Shown: positions 34,745-47,355, counted from the stretch's first letter. The stretch: DNA of 64,000 nt from Bostrychus sinensis (GCA_020698575.1 CM036252.1:30395206-30459205); one strand, 5' to 3'. Program-made: numbers and translations. The notes: generated by a model not told the origin, from the letters alone.

Positions 34745-35035
34745 TTTATCAAATCAAATCAAATCAAAGTTTATTTCTATAGCACTTTACAACAACACAA
34801 GGAAGACCAAAGTGCTTTACATAAAAAACATAATAAAATTACAAATGTTTAATCAAAATTATAAAATTCATAAAGCAATAAGACACAACATACAGTAACA
34901 GAGTGAACCAAAGACTTGAAGTGTTAAAAGCCAGTCTAAACAAGTGAGTTTTTAGCCTGGACTTAAACAGGGACAGCTCAGTGATCACCCGCAGATCAAG
35001 AGGCAGTGTGTTCCAGAGTTTAGGAGGCAACTACA
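34745..35035 (-). mobile_element. 5'-truncated LINE tail (CR1/L2/Rex1 group) inserted in retroviral gag
   Basis: The minus-strand frame 35030-34839 reads PPKLWNTLPLDLRVITELSL then FKSRLKTHLFRLAF, the C-terminal end typical of CR1/L2-type LINEs. The 3' end is a repeated ATCAA tail at 34745-34768. The insertion splits the gag sequence. Confidence 0.7.
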
Positions 35036-35947
35036 ATTGAACGATCTTATGATTTTAATCGATTTTATGACAATCTGTGGGTTTCATCCTCATAACCAGC
35101 AGTCTTTTCAGTTCACTCATGGTTGGCCTGAAATCTTGGCAGAATAATAGAAAATCCTTAGCAAACACCTGACCAGTTGGGTTGGGCAGATGTTGAGAGG
35201 CTGCAGCAATCTCAGTAGAGATCCAGGGCCTAAAAACCAGTGTTGGACCTTCTGGGCCTGAAACTTCAACCATAGGACACATTGAAGGCTGCTTCCTGTG
35301 TATGGCTCTGCAGTCTGTGGGAAATGGGTTCTGAGTCTAGATTAGAAATTTGCATAGGTGTGTGTGTGTGTGTGTGTGTGTCAGTCTGCCAGACTGAGGC
35401 ATCGTTTTTCTTGCTTCTAATTCCAAAAGTCTGCTGGAAGACCCCACCTTGGTCTCAGGGTTGTAGGGTGGGGGAGCTGGAAGACAGGTCAGGGGTGGGG
35501 GGCCATCAGGTTCTGGATCCAGCTTCAGGGCTAACAACTGTGAAATCAAAGAGGTCTGCGAGTGGGGTGTTCTTTGTTCACACATCTCTTTATCATATGA
35601 AAAAGGAAGCAGTTTTTGCATTGTTTTCTTATTTCTAATTTCAGCTTCTTCCTACCACATTTTTACACATTCTTTGTAATTTTCTATTCTTTCTAATTGT
35701 TTTACAGAGATTTTACTTTTTTTCTCATTCTAGATTATTTTTTACATATAATTTATTCTAAGGCATGCACAGTTTTTAAACTAAGAGATCCCAAAAAACA
35801 AATTCTAATACCCATGTATTCAGGTATTTTACATTTTTGTCCCCATACTTCCCCTTCATAATATCAACTATTGGACCTCCAGGAGTTGCAATCTCCCTTG
35901 ACGCTTTACTCCCCATCTTAGAGTTTGTTTCAACCAATATGCACGGT

Positions 35948-36073
35948 TTTGATAAGGGCCTCTAACTCTTTTTGATAAGGGACTCTAACCCTTTTTGATA
36001 TGGGACTCTAAACCCATTTTGATATGGGACTCTAACCATTTTTGATATGGAACTCTAACCCATTTTGATACTC
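35948..36073 (-). repeat. Five tandem 22-25-bp units in the retroviral leader
   Basis: Repeats of TTTTGATATGGGACTCTAACC with small variations (AAGGG, AACTC). They lie between the putative primer-binding site and gag, where packaging signals normally sit. Confidence 0.85.
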
Positions 36074-36392
36074 TTTGTTGGGGAGAAAAGTGTAGGTCCT
36101 AATAATGGATATTATGACACATAAATTGAGCCAAATTTTTATAAAACAACAGAAACCTTTATCCCCAAATAAACTCAATTAACAGTAAAAGAAAGATGTT
36201 GTCTAATTAAAATTGAGGTCGTGATCAGATCCCAGCGACGATGAACTGGGACATCAGCGGTCAGTCCTCCCTTCTCTCAACATTCAAGGTAGGAGGAAGG
36301 GAAAAAACAAAAAATATATGCAGAAAGGCCTTTTCCTGTCTGCACTCTGTCCCAGACGATCGCTCAAGGAATCCCACTTCTGACACCGAATT

Positions 36393-36815
36393 GTTGTGGA
36401 AATTTCTAGTAATTTCTCAGCACTGATGAGTCATGAAACATGGACATGGATCGACGATCGTTTTATTTCTTTGCAAAGAAAGGTCAGACAGCATTCAAAC
36501 AGAGACTGTAAGAGTCAAGCAGGTCTTATTTTTTAACGTTTTTAATACTTAACGGTCAGATAAGTATAAAATAAGTTTATAACCAGTGGTATGTGCCACT
36601 AAAGACTTATTAAAAAAACGTATGTGTAGCAGTCGCACAAAATTTTTAATTTTAAAATAAATCAGAAGTGGTCCTAGAGTCATGTTAAATGGCACCTGAG
36701 AAACAACTTCCACAGGAAGATGACTAGCAGCCATCTGCACAACAAAGCTTTTATGTTTCATCAGGAACATAAAGCCTGCTCCCCAGTGGGGTTTTATGGG
36801 TGAAAAGTTAACCTA
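36393..36815 (-). repeat. Putative 5' LTR of the endogenous retrovirus
   Basis: Placed only by position: it follows (in element sense, precedes) the tRNA-Leu-like site and ends CAACA at 36392-36396. It contains a minus-strand AATAAA near 36460-36466. I could not find the start (TG) or a second LTR, so the right border is a guess. Confidence 0.35.
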
Positions 36816-36822
36816 AAATGGT

Positions 36823-36935
36823 GGTGAGCTACTTCTGTAGCCACAGCTGGCCTGGCACAGACTGATGGAGATGTGGCAGCCATTCTGTGTCTACGGCATC
36901 TCCGACAACCACCAACCAAATAATCACACTAACAC
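36823..36935 (+). repeat. Dispersed fish repeat fragment (second copy)
   Basis: GGTGGTGAGCTACTTCTGTA, AGCCACAGCTGG and GATGGAGATGTGGCAGCC match the repeat family also present at 18978-19190. Confidence 0.5.
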
Positions 36936-37440
36936 ATTGTGGGAAGACTTCACGCTGAACTCTTGTTGACTTTTAATGGAGCCCCACAGGTATTTCATCT
37001 TGGAGCTGAGAAGTCTGAGTCTTATCACGTCAAGGACACAAACAAAGGTATATATTCAATTCCATTCAATTCAGATTTATTTGTATAGCCCAGTATCACA
37101 ACAAAAGTTGCCTCAAAGGGCTTCATAACAGTTGATCAAACATAAACACACAATCAGACAACACAAACAATAACTACACTAAATGGACCCAGGACACTCC
37201 TGTCCTTAGACCCTCCTTCTCGGTAAGGAAAAACTCCTAAAAAAAAACCCAGCTGTGGGGAAAAAAGATGAAACCTTATGGAGCCCAACTGAAGGAGAGA
37301 TCCTCTCCCAGGACTGACAGGCAATGCGTCTAGGACTGTTAGTTCATTAGCTCATCTATGGGATCATAGATCAGCTCTGTAAGGATTCATCCAGGGAGTG
37401 GGGTGAGGTAGGTTGAGGAAGTCCATAGAATGCAGCAGGT

Positions 37441-37670
37441 GGGCCCTCATCCAGACAGGTGAGTGGGGCGAGATAGGTCCGGGAAATCCAGGATGCAGCA
37501 GGGGCCTCATCCAGACAGGTGAGTGGGGCGAGATAGGTCCGGGAAATCCAGAATGCAGCAGGGCCTCATCCAGACAGGTGAGTGGGGCGAGATAGGTCCG
37601 GGAAATCCAGGATGCAGCAGGGCCTCATCCAGACAGGTGAGTGGGTTGAGGTAGATCCGGGAAATCCTCA
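37441..37670. repeat. Minisatellite, 59-60-bp unit, almost 4 copies
   Basis: Units start at 37441, 37501, 37561 and 37620, each containing CCTCATCCAGACAGGTGAGT and GATAGGTCCGGGAAATCC. A more diverged half-unit lies at 37390-37440. It sits in the 3' UTR of the LINE. Confidence 0.95.
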
Positions 37671-38078
37671 GAGGTGAGGTTGATGGCCCACAGGTCGGGA
37701 CAGGAGCACAGATGGGGTCAGCTAAGATCCAATCGTCACTGGGACATCTGCCAGCAGCCAGGCATCTGAAACAGTCCCCACTCCCCCAGAGGGGAGCAAG
37801 AGAGAGGGACAACTTGTGAATAGCAAAGAACTGATTGGAGATATAGAATATTAGATAATATCAATTACAGTGATAGAAGAGTAGCAGCAGATGAAACCAG
37901 AGGACAAAGGTTCAGTGCACCATACTTCCCCCAGCTTCTAGCTCCTAGAGCAGCCTATCTTCAGCTGTGGAGTTAACCCTGTTCCTAGCTGGCTTTCTTG
38001 AAGAGGAACGTTTTAAGCCTAACCTTAAATGTAGAGACTGTGTCTGCCTCTCTAACATGAGCTGGAAGCTGATTCCAT

Positions 38079-39550
38079 TGTAGGGTACATATATAAAAAT
38101 ATATACACTGAACTAAGACAAAGATTAAGAGTAATAACTCCGCATTGGTACCAGTTAGCCTTGCGCTAACGTGCAGATTAAAACACCTAAACTAATGTCT
38201 TAAGAGGGAAGGATTGACCAGGAGGGACTCAGTTTAATAGATAAAGACCACCAAACTCAACTTAATTTAGATTAAGTATATTGTTTATTTACACAATAAG
38301 GTGGAATAGTGTACTGAGGCACAGGTAAATATTGAAAGGAATGTAATTATGAGCAGAACCGTTACGCAGAATTATTAACTAATGATGAATTGCAGTGGAG
38401 TAAGTAATAAATTGACTTATTAAATGATTGGAAATTTAGGTATAAGGTAGTAGACTCTGAGAATATAAGCGCCAACTTTGTCAACATATACAACACTGGT
38501 CTACCGTCTTCGGTGCAGGAGGGGAAGGTGGTGATGACAGCCAGCCTCCGGTTTCAGCCAGGGGCTCGGATGTTGTTCTTTGTCCTTTAGAGCCGCAGGG
38601 TGTCACAGGGTTGGTCTTCCCGGTCCCAAGCTGCGGGTCGTGGTGTGTCCTCCAAGCTCCACAGCCAGTCGCCAGGTGTCCCGTTATGTTGAACAGGAGC
38701 GTGATACCGCTCAGGGAGAGTTTAGCTGTTGTCAGCGTAAGGCAGCGTCAAAGTCTCAGAGTATGGCAAATGTCCCTTTTAATGCCAAATGAAAAATTCA
38801 ATAAAAATCCTTTCACAGCGATTCAAAACTTTAGAAGTATAACTTCTTAAATTAGCTGCTTTGGTCAAGGCAGCGATTGTTAAAGCTGGGGAATGTTGCG
38901 CGGCGCGAGGCTTTTCAAAATAAACTACAAAAATGATACTCGAACAAAAGTTTGGGCGACTTATTGTGAAAAGATGTTATCACCGGCAAGGTGAACTTAA
39001 CGCAACAAAAATGACGAGAAGAAAAGAAAAATTAAACTTAAAAGACGAAGGAGAGACGGAGACGAGACAAAGACAAGACGAAGACTAAACTAAAACTAGA
39101 CTAAAACTGAGGAATGTGGGCCGCACCCCAAGATAAGACTGGAAGGGTGTCTCGGCCCCCCCTTTGAACTGATAGTGGAGGGGATTCAAATTACCTCTGC
39201 TAGACACAAAGTAAATGTCATAAAAAGAAATGTGTCTTACTCCACTTCAATTTACGCACCTTTAAAAACATGTTATATTTAACAGTTTGCACAAAACATA
39301 GCTATGACATTTTCCTGTAAAGTAACATGTTAATGCATATAAAGTCTTTTAAACAGATGAGATGTGCCAGGTCTCTGGTTCTTATCAGAGAAGAGAGGAG
39401 GCCTCTTCTGGCATTTTTATTGGTCTGCAGTTCGTATAAGACAGATATATGCTTTTGTTTTGCATCCTTGGTGGGTAAAAGCAGACTTCTCGTCTCCTAA
39501 AGGAATGTCCATTTTTGATAGAATTTCAGCAGTGGTCCAGATCTCCTACA
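38079..39550 (-). mobile_element. Solo LTR, 1472 bp, 4-bp target duplication
   Basis: It begins TGTAGGG and ends CTCCTACA, with ccat on both sides (38075-38078 and 39551-39554). The insertion point is verified because the host LINE reading frame closes exactly when the LTR and one ccat are removed. It contains no coding sequence. On the minus strand an AATAAA lies near 38290 in TGTAAATAAACAATA, so minus is the likely sense. The family is not recognised. A homologous copy lies inverted at about 41745-43908. Confidence 0.88.
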
Positions 39551-41943
39551 CCATAAAACAGGAGCTTGGTAACTAAAGGCTCTACCTTCAACTGTACTTT
39601 TAGAAACCCTGGGAACCACTAATAGCCCTGCATTTTGTGAGCGCAGTACTCTGCTTGGTTGGTATGACACTATAACATCATTAATGTAGGATTGGGCCAT
39701 ACCATTTACGGCCTTGTAAGTCAGGAGAAGGATTTTAAATCTAATTCTGAATTCAACTGGAAGCCAGTGAAGTGAAGCTAGCACAGGAGTAATATGTTCT
39801 CTCCTGTTAGTTCCTGTTAATAATCTTTCTGCTGCGTTTTGAACAAGCTGAAGACATTTTAAAGAGTTTTTAGGGCACGCTGCCAGCAGAGAGTTACAGT
39901 AATCCAACCTAGATGTAACAAACACATGGACAAGTTTTTCAGCGTCACTTTTAGATAAAATATTTCTGATTTTGGCTATGTTACGTAAGTGAAAGAATGC
40001 TGTTTTACAGACTTGGTTTATATGAGCCTTAAATGATAAATTTTGGTCAAATAAAACTCTTCTCGCAGTAGAACTTGAGACTACACTGACACTGTCCAGG
40101 GAGACTACCTGTCAGACAGAGCATCTCTCAGCTTTTTGGGGCTTAGTATAATGACCTCTGTTTTTTCTGGGTTTAGGAGGAGATAATTAATTGTCATCCA
40201 GGTCTTTATGTCTCTCACACAGGCGCCAAGTTTCTCAACGCGGTCATTCTGATCAGGTTTAATTGTATTTATCAATTAAACCTGCGTCTGCGTAACAGTG
40301 AAAATTAATGCCATGTTTTCTGATTATGTTTCCTAAAGGCAGCATGTAAAGCATGAACAGAATGGGTTCAAGTACTGAGCCTTCTGGCACTCCATAGCTA
40401 ACTTTACTGCACTGTGAGGAATGTTCATTTACACTGACAAACTGTTACCTATCAGATAAGTAGGATTTAAACCAGCAGAGGGCGGTTCCTCTGACCCCTA
40501 TGTCACAGTCTAATCTCTGGAGTAAGATGCTGTGGTCAATGGTGCCAAAGGCTGCACTGAGATCTAACAGAACTAGGATTGAGACCAGTCCATTGTCTGA
40601 ACTTAATAACAAGTAATTTGTGACTCTGACTAATGCAGTTTCTGTGCTATGGTGGGGTCTAAACCCTGACTGAAAATTTTCAAATAAGCTATTGTCCTGT
40701 AGGTGGCAACATAACTGTTTAACTACAACTCTTTCTAGGATTTTTGAAATAAAAGGGAGATTTGATATTGGTCTATAGTTGGCTAAAATGTCAGGATCTA
40801 GACTGGGTTTTTTCAGAAGCGGTTTAATAACTGCATATTTAAAAGACTGTGGCACATAACCTGTTTCTAAGGAGGTGTTTATTATAGTCAGTATAGGTTC
40901 ATTAATTAGGGGAAGAGTTTCTTTGAAAACGATCCTATACAAACCACGACAGGTTTTAATGACCTGTCCCAATAAATATGTCAGAAGAAGCCTTTTTCCT
41001 CTGAGAGAGAACAGAAACCAGATATGGAATGACCTCCCTGTTTTTAAGATAAGATAATTACCTTCCATGGTGTAAATCAAAGCTCTGTACGGATTCAAGG
41101 AGGACTCGAAACATGGAGTGATACTGCTGCTGCTATCTAGTTGTCAAGACAGACTGTGGTCACTCTACTCTATTCTCTTGTTCTGAATAAAGTTATACAG
41201 TTGAGAGTTCATTTATTTGCAAGAGACCTTAATGCTTTTTGTGACCAGAGAAGTGCCTCAACAGAAAGCGGCATCCCAACAAAAAGGGGAGGCAGGGAGC
41301 ACTGGCAGGACCCTAAAACAAGAAAAGTACATTTAGCCCATGCACAAGGGCGCTGTTCAATATAGGCTAGAAGACCGTGGACACCTACCGGGGGACAATG
41401 CATGATACTCACCGAAGCAGCCGTACCGAGACCCCGAACACAATAACGCTGCAGTACACAGCACATCCAGCACGGGAGGCGCTATGGCTTCACCTAATGC
41501 GCTGGCACACAGATGCGTTCAACAGTTGTATACCTCAGTTACTCTGATCATTTATGATGCGATAAATGAGCGGTACTACAAAATAATTTGTCGCTTACTA
41601 GCATGCATATGGCAATTAAGTTGCATTAGGTGACGTCAGCGGTGAGAGAGGTCAGACCAGGTGAGAGACCCCTCTTCTTATAGAGCGTGATCTCAATCTG
41701 ATCGGCTAATCAGCAGAGGTGCGTTAGGCTACCACTACACATATACATGTTGCTTTACAGGAAAATGTCATAACCGTATTTTGTGCAAACTGTTGAAATC
41801 ATCATGTTTAATAATGGCTGGATATATACTTATTCAATATCATTATTAATGAGTATTGTTTATGTTGGTCGCTATAAAACGTTCCACTCAGTTTAAATGT
41901 AACATGCCTTAAAACCTAGTTAAATTGAAGTGGAGTAAAACAC

Positions 41944-42025
<82 letters not shown>

Positions 42026-42146
42026 TTTATTTTATTTATTTATTTTCAAATTATAAATGTATGATTCCATATAAAAAAGTAGTCAAAACAAGTGATATGG
42101 GTCAAAATAGATAAATTCACTCTCTGCTTCTGATGGTGCGTAAATG
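41944..42146. repeat. (AAT)n(ATT)n microsatellite plus short (AAT)-tailed repeat
   Basis: AAT units (41946-41990) flip to ATT units (41991-42022), followed by about 110 bp ending ATGGTGCGTAAATGTA. The same 110 bp, inverted and again joined to (AAT)n, is at 47356-47490, so the segment behaves as a small dispersed repeat. It is absent from the sister LTR. Confidence 0.8.
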
Positions 42147-42840
42147 TATACACACTAAACTTTGCGTTTAGCAAAGGTAATTTGATATCCCCACAATCAC
42201 TGCAGAGGACAGAGGGCCGCCCCCGTTTTAACACAGAGTTAAATTCCCATCTCTTCTCATCTCTTGCCTCTTCTTTTTGGCTCTCATCTCATCTTCATGC
42301 TCTTATCTTCTCTCGTTGTAACCTCTTTTGTTACGTTTGTTCGCGTTAATTTTACTTTGCCAGCAATATTTTCTTTCCATGATAAATCCTCTAAACTCTT
42401 ATTTGATAGTTTTCAAGTATCATTTTTGTAGTATATTTTGAAAGCCTCATGTCGCACAACATCCGCCATCTTTAACAATCACTGCCACTGTCATTTAAAG
42501 GACATTTGCCATACTCTGAGACTTTGATGCTGACTTTGATCCTTACGCTGAACAACAGCTAAAATCTCCCGTAAGCTGCATCACAATCGCTGTTAAGCCT
42601 ATTGGGACATCTGGAGACTGGCTTATTGAGCTTTCGGAGGACCAAACCTACAAACCGCGGCTTGGACCGGGAAGAGCAGCCCTGTGACACCCCGCAGATC
42701 CAAAAGGACAAGGACCAACATCACGAGCCCCTGACTGAACCCGGAGGCTGGCTTGTCATCATCATCCTATCTCCCTCCTGCTCCGAGCACAGTAAGCCAG
42801 TGTGTGTGTGACAATTCACAAGTTGGCGTCAATAGTCTTA

Positions 42841-43537
42841 AGCCTGGGACACACCAACCCAACGCCCGACCACTGTCAGCAGAGGCGGGGTGACTGCTCG
42901 TCTCCTCACGTCTCCCCTCGTCGTCACTGTAGCTGCAGACACACCGGAGCGATTCAGACCCACAACCGAGCAGTGCGCATGTGCAAAACGTAATAACTAT
43001 TTACAACAGCAGGCGGCGCTAGTCACTAACCTCTGCAGTTATTTAAACTCTAGTAAATAAAACTCCGCAACACACACCTGTTTAACTCAAGTATTTATCA
43101 GTCAATAATAATTATACACACTAGATTATACTCGTCTGATCACAGTAATGAATAAAAGGGAGTGGATTATTGCAGCTGTTTGCCTCAGAGGAGGATTATA
43201 TTTTTATCTGCACGAGGCTACAAGCTAAGGTAAGCTAACAGCAGCACATTACTGTCACAGATGTGGAAAATAATGAAGTAGTTTTAGAACAGAAAGTTCC
43301 TTATATTTTGATGTTAAATTGTTTGACAAATTGTGAAAGGGACACAGCCAATCAGAGCGCTCATTGAGCCCGACGGCCTGATGCCAATTCAACATGTTCA
43401 ATCGGCCAGAACTATCTCCAACTGTGTCCTACTACGTCCAGTGGTGCGGAACACACCAAACAGACTCGCATCGCTGACCACATCAAACCATCTGACCGCG
43501 CCCAACAGTCGATGATCGCCCCGGTGTGTCCCGGCCT
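42841..43537. mobile_element. MITE inside the LTR copy
   Basis: The ends AGCCTGGGACACACC and the inverse of GGTGTGTCCCGGCCT form an imperfect terminal inverted repeat sharing GGGACACACC. It is 697 bp, CpG-rich near the ends, and absent from the sister LTR. Flanking bases are TTA and ATA, so a 3-bp PIF/Harbinger-type duplication is possible but not clean. Confidence 0.65.
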
Positions 43538-43908
43538 ATAGAGTATCATTCCACCTTTATTCCCTAAATTCTCCAATAATTTAATAAGTCATACCATAAC
43601 TTTACTCCACTACAATTAGTATCTGTACTACATAACGGTTATGTTCTAAATTACATTCTTTTCAATATTTACCTGTGCTTTTCAATATACTATTTTGCCT
43701 AATTTTGTAAATAAACTTTATACTTAATCTAATTTAAGTTGAGTTTGGTGGTCTTTATCTATTATAAGTCCTTGCTGGTTAACCTTTCCTTCCTTAGACA
43801 TCGTTTTAAGTGTTTTAATTTACATTCTCAGCACAAGGCTGTTGGTACTGATGTAATTAAACATTTTAATCTTTGTCTTAAGTATATATATTTTATATGT
43901 ATGCTACA

Positions 43909-45080
43909 ACATTTACACATAGGCACGTCAGTGAAGTGTCTCAACTTACTGAGCTATCATCTGCTAAAGTCCAGTTGTCGAAGAAAATGATTTTTTACCT
44001 TCTCCTGATGATGTGCAGAAGCAGCCAGAGGTTTATAAGGCCTCAGCTCTGGAGTGGGTGGTTTTATGAAGGGCTAAAACAAAGACTAGAAGTGATCAAC
44101 AGAGAATAGATATGAAGTCAGAAAACTATTCAGGGATAAGAACAGATTACGTCATGACCTAAATTATACTCAAATACAAGTAAATATTTCAAATTAGCCC
44201 AAACATTTTCTTTAATTTGTTTCTTCCACCTCTGTCTGAGATTGAGATGCAACACACAGCACAAAGCAACAGCCCTGACAGAACGAGTCACCGGGTACAT
44301 GTTAGGCCAGTTATAGGCTATGTGTAGGCAACATATGACTAATAAAGTGACCTTGTTGTTGGTATGGCAGACAGAATAAATCTAGATTTAAACATTCACT
44401 AATGTTTTTTTGTTTGTTTGTTTGTTTGTTTGTTTTTTTGGGTTTTGGGGATTTTTAGACCCAAAAACTGGGACACTTTTTTTTTAACTAATCATGGTGC
44501 ATTTTGAACTCAAGTGAAAAAAAAAGTCCATACAATTTTCTGTCCTGTCATGAAAGTACACAACACTCTGACATAAGTTTTGAATTTTAATGGCAACATA
44601 TTAATAAAAAAAAATAGTAATTTAATTTAAATTGATAATGATAACTTTAGTGAAAAACATCTTTAGACAAATGTGTTTTTAGTTTCCTGTGCTTTTCTAT
44701 TGGTTAAAATAGGGACAACCTGGACATGGTTTTGTTGAAAACTGGGACATATGAGTGTTTTTACAGATATGTCTGGGGACATGGAAAAAGAGCCCAAAAC
44801 TGGGACTGTCCCAGTAAATAGGGACATTCAGTCACCCTATTCTTTGATCATGAAAAATTACTAATTGGGTGTACACTCAAACATAGCAACAGCATTTTAG
44901 GACCTCTAAAGATTAGATACATGCATCAAATCCAACCAGCCAAAGAGCCTAGTGGGAATAAATGTGAATAAAAGCTTTGCATCTTAGAGTCAAAGAAATA
45001 AAATAGATATCAGTTCATGAAAATGTATGTTTTATTTTTTCAGTCAAAAGTAAACACAAGTCCCAACAACAGAAGAGACA
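43909..45080. other. Unassigned sequence with (TTTG)n and a transposon-like right end
   Basis: TTTG repeats run at about 44407-44434. From about 44440 to 44840 the sequence has AAACTGGGAC repeats and ends GGGACATTCAGTCACCCTA, which looks like the terminus of a common fish DNA transposon, but I found no partner end. No gene. Confidence 0.4.
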
Positions 45081-45244
45081 CCAAATTACACTGTAAAAAA
45101 AAAAAAAAAAAAATCGTAAAAAAAAAGTCAATTACTGTCAGCTACGGCTGCCAAACAAATACCTTAAAATTAAAGTACGTTCCGTAAATTTAAAAAATGT
45201 GCAAAAACACTAAATTTACGGACGTGGCAAAAAAAAAGAGGAAA

Positions 45245-45540
45245 TTACCATTATTTTACAGTTGTTTCCCTGTATTATTATGATCAAATACTTTCATTAT
45301 AGTGAAAATATCAACAGTTCTAAATGAAATTATCATTATTTTAGTTGTTTTTCTGTATTATTATGATTAAATACCTTCATTAAAGTGCCAATATCAACAG
45401 TTCTAAAGGAAATCACCATTATTTTACAGATTTTTACCATATCATTAGGAGTAAACACCTTCAATAAAGTGACAATACTCAGAGTTTTACATGAAAAAAA
45501 ATTTATTTTATAGATTTTTACCATAATATTAGGAGTAACC
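45245..45540. repeat. Four tandem units of about 84 bp
   Basis: Units recur near 45251, 45336, 45419 and 45503, each with ATTATTTTACAG-like and TATTATTATGATTAAATAC-like segments and TATCAACAGTTCTAA in the first two. A related but weaker pair, with a TTAAAATTAAGGAGAAAA core, is at 61140-61260. Confidence 0.75.
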
Positions 45541-47355
45541 CCTTACCCCCTTGGATTCCAGATCCTATGGTCCAACAAATAAACCTTGCCTGTGAAGAAC
45601 AGGGCTATTACTATTGAGATCACATTTCTATATCTTCATATGGCCATTTTAGAATTATTGCAAGTGCTTTAACCAAAATAAAATAGCACAGAACATAAAT
45701 AATACTCATTTCTAACTGTAACACTTTTTATAGTGTGTTAATTATGGAATGTAATTTCTTAATCCCATTGTATATCAAAGGTTTACATTTTAACAATAAT
45801 CATGTATTAATAATAAACCGTGTGGCAGAGACTACTGCGCTGCAGTGACGTGCATTTCTTTACACTACCACTATTCTTTTTTCAAGTACTAACACAATAA
45901 TGAAAATAGCTTTACCTCCAAAAATAAAATTAATATTTTTTTAACATAAATATCCGACCAGAGGCACAAAGATAACATATAGTATGGCAAAGGAGGTGCT
46001 CTTGAAAAACTCCGGGGGAGACCCCGTGGACGCTTTCCCCAGACATGAAACGTGGTAGCATTAGCAGCTAACATAGCAGCTAAAATTAGCATTAACCACC
46101 TCAGTCCCGGTTTAACTCACCGAAACGCTTGTCAACTCTCAACCTTCGAGAAGAAGTGCAGTCCCGTACCACCAGTGGCCGTGAGGATCTAAAACAGTGT
46201 AATTTTAGCCATTAGTACTCCGTTAGTTTCTCTTTAGCTCTGTTAGCTTAGCATTTAGCCCGCTCCATTTTTCCTCTCACCCCGTGGCGCCAAACCCCTT
46301 AGCATTCCGACGGCCCTTCTGTGGCTGTGGCCACACTTTGCCGCATTACAACCATCTGTAAACACACCTCCGTCAACCACATATACAAACTACACATCAA
46401 ACAAAAGCTTAGACCCTCCTTTTTCCTTTTAGAAGCCATTTTCACACAGCAATAGCAGCGCTGGCAGTAAAGCCCTTTTTGTAGAGAAGCTAAAAGTTAG
46501 CGTTTGACTTTATTTACCTTCATGGTGTTCTGTGACATGAAACAGCAAAGGATCCCTGCATGATTGGTCTCATTTTATCCATAATGGTCTGAAGAATATA
46601 ATCCAGTCAAATAATTAGGTCCAGAACGTATTTTAGATCCTTTGTGGTGAAAATACTGCAGCAAGGTCTTCCAATCGCGGTTATTTTTTTTGCTTTTCTT
46701 TTGGTAAAAAAACGGGAGAAAACACTTCAGACACCGCTATCTTGCTATCAAACTTCGAGCCACAAGTCTTAGCATCAGATTGACACTTAGCTTGTCCAAT
46801 TAGCATGGGCTTTGGCAGCATCCAATGAGTGCAACATATCGCTGAAAGCTCCCTCCCAGCTCTCGCCTTTCTAGCATCAACCAGTTACATTGCACGTTGT
46901 TAGTGATGCCTTGCCCTTACAGCCAATGAGCAGCTGAACAACAAGGTATAGCATGCCATGGTTTTGTTTTGGGAAAAGCGTCTCACAACAAGCGTAAAGG
47001 CAAATAATGAATTCCAAAAGTCTGTGCGTAATTCATGTGCCTTTTACGAATCGAGGTTTTTGGTTTCTGAACATGCCTTCACACAGACAGAGGAATTGTC
47101 GCACTCCGCAAAGGATGAGTGCGCAGCATCACAGGATACGACGTAATGTGTACTGCTTTCATCGATAAGTGTTGTTTTATAGACATTGTTGTAGGTACAA
47201 TATGAGATATGTTGATGCTAGCATCTCAAATGTGCACAGGGGAAGTGTTTTGGGAAATGGTGTCTGCCATAGTGTCACCCATACAGGGGGCGCTTTCTTT
47301 TTCTAAGTGTTCAGCAGACTTGCTTTCATTGGCACAATGAGAGCAACAGGTCACT
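45541..47355. other. Unassigned region
   Basis: Contains many TAGC/GCTAAC-type motifs (46070-46500) and moderate CpG near 46010-46390, but no credible open frame, splice-linked exons or terminal repeats. Confidence 0.4.

Larger units (their letters stand above)
34220..36392 (-). mobile_element. Endogenous retrovirus remnant: leader, gag matrix/capsid pieces
   Basis: Old retroviral sequence on the minus strand. The segment 35621-35337 is proline-rich and contains a PPPY late-domain motif. The segment 35282-35055 contains GPEGPTLVFRPW, NPTGQ and a FCQDF..T.SEL.RLL pattern typical of gamma/epsilon-like capsid N-termini. From about 34680 to 34220, capsid C-terminal-like sequence contains EEFLTRL, NGLTPEIASAVRQS and LTELRRHA. 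The 18 bases at 36371-36388 resemble a tRNA-Leu primer-binding site, placing the 5' LTR just to the right. Stops, frameshifts and a LINE insertion (34745-35035) disrupt gag. I see no pol or env. Confidence 0.65.
37060..41110 (-). mobile_element. CR1/L2-type LINE, split by a solo LTR
   Basis: In element order: 41098-40445 holds linker and RT start (DPDILANYRPISNLPFISKI, FQSGFRPHHSTETAL, LVLLDLSAAFGTIDH). The region 40444-39926 is frame-broken RT. Then 39925-39555 (SRLDYCNSLLAA, LHWLPVEFRIRFKI, YKAVNGMAQ) runs to LW, interrupted by the LTR at 38079-39550. The sequence resumes at 38078 with NQLPAHVREAD and ends LKTFLFKKAS near 37985. The 3' UTR reaches about 37060 and ends in TTGAATTGAATGG-type repeats. 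Removing the LTR and one target copy restores an unbroken LWNQLPAH reading. The RT Asp of FDTIDH is replaced in this copy (FGTIDH). Confidence 0.88.
41745..43908 (+). mobile_element. Second, diverged copy of the same LTR, inverted, with two insertions
   Basis: Homology to the minus strand of 38079-39550 is clear: TTTACAGGAAAATGTCATA (41755), TTGAAGTGGAGTAA (41926), GAGTATCATTTTTGTAGT-like (about 42415), ACATTTGCCATACTCTGAGA (42505), GTTGAGTTTGGTGGTCTTTA (43738), ending GCTACA (43903-43908). Its left end is not clear; sequence left of 41745 does not match. It has been invaded at about 41944-42140 and at 42841-43537. Confidence 0.75.

Noticed and set aside
42602..42993. Plus-strand frames of 60-70 residues in the GC-richer part of the second LTR
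   Set aside because: The sister LTR does not keep these frames open, so they are not conserved.
45541..47355. Possible CpG-rich promoter or unknown gene near 46.0-46.9 kb
   Set aside because: No splice-linked exons or long frame could be built on either strand.
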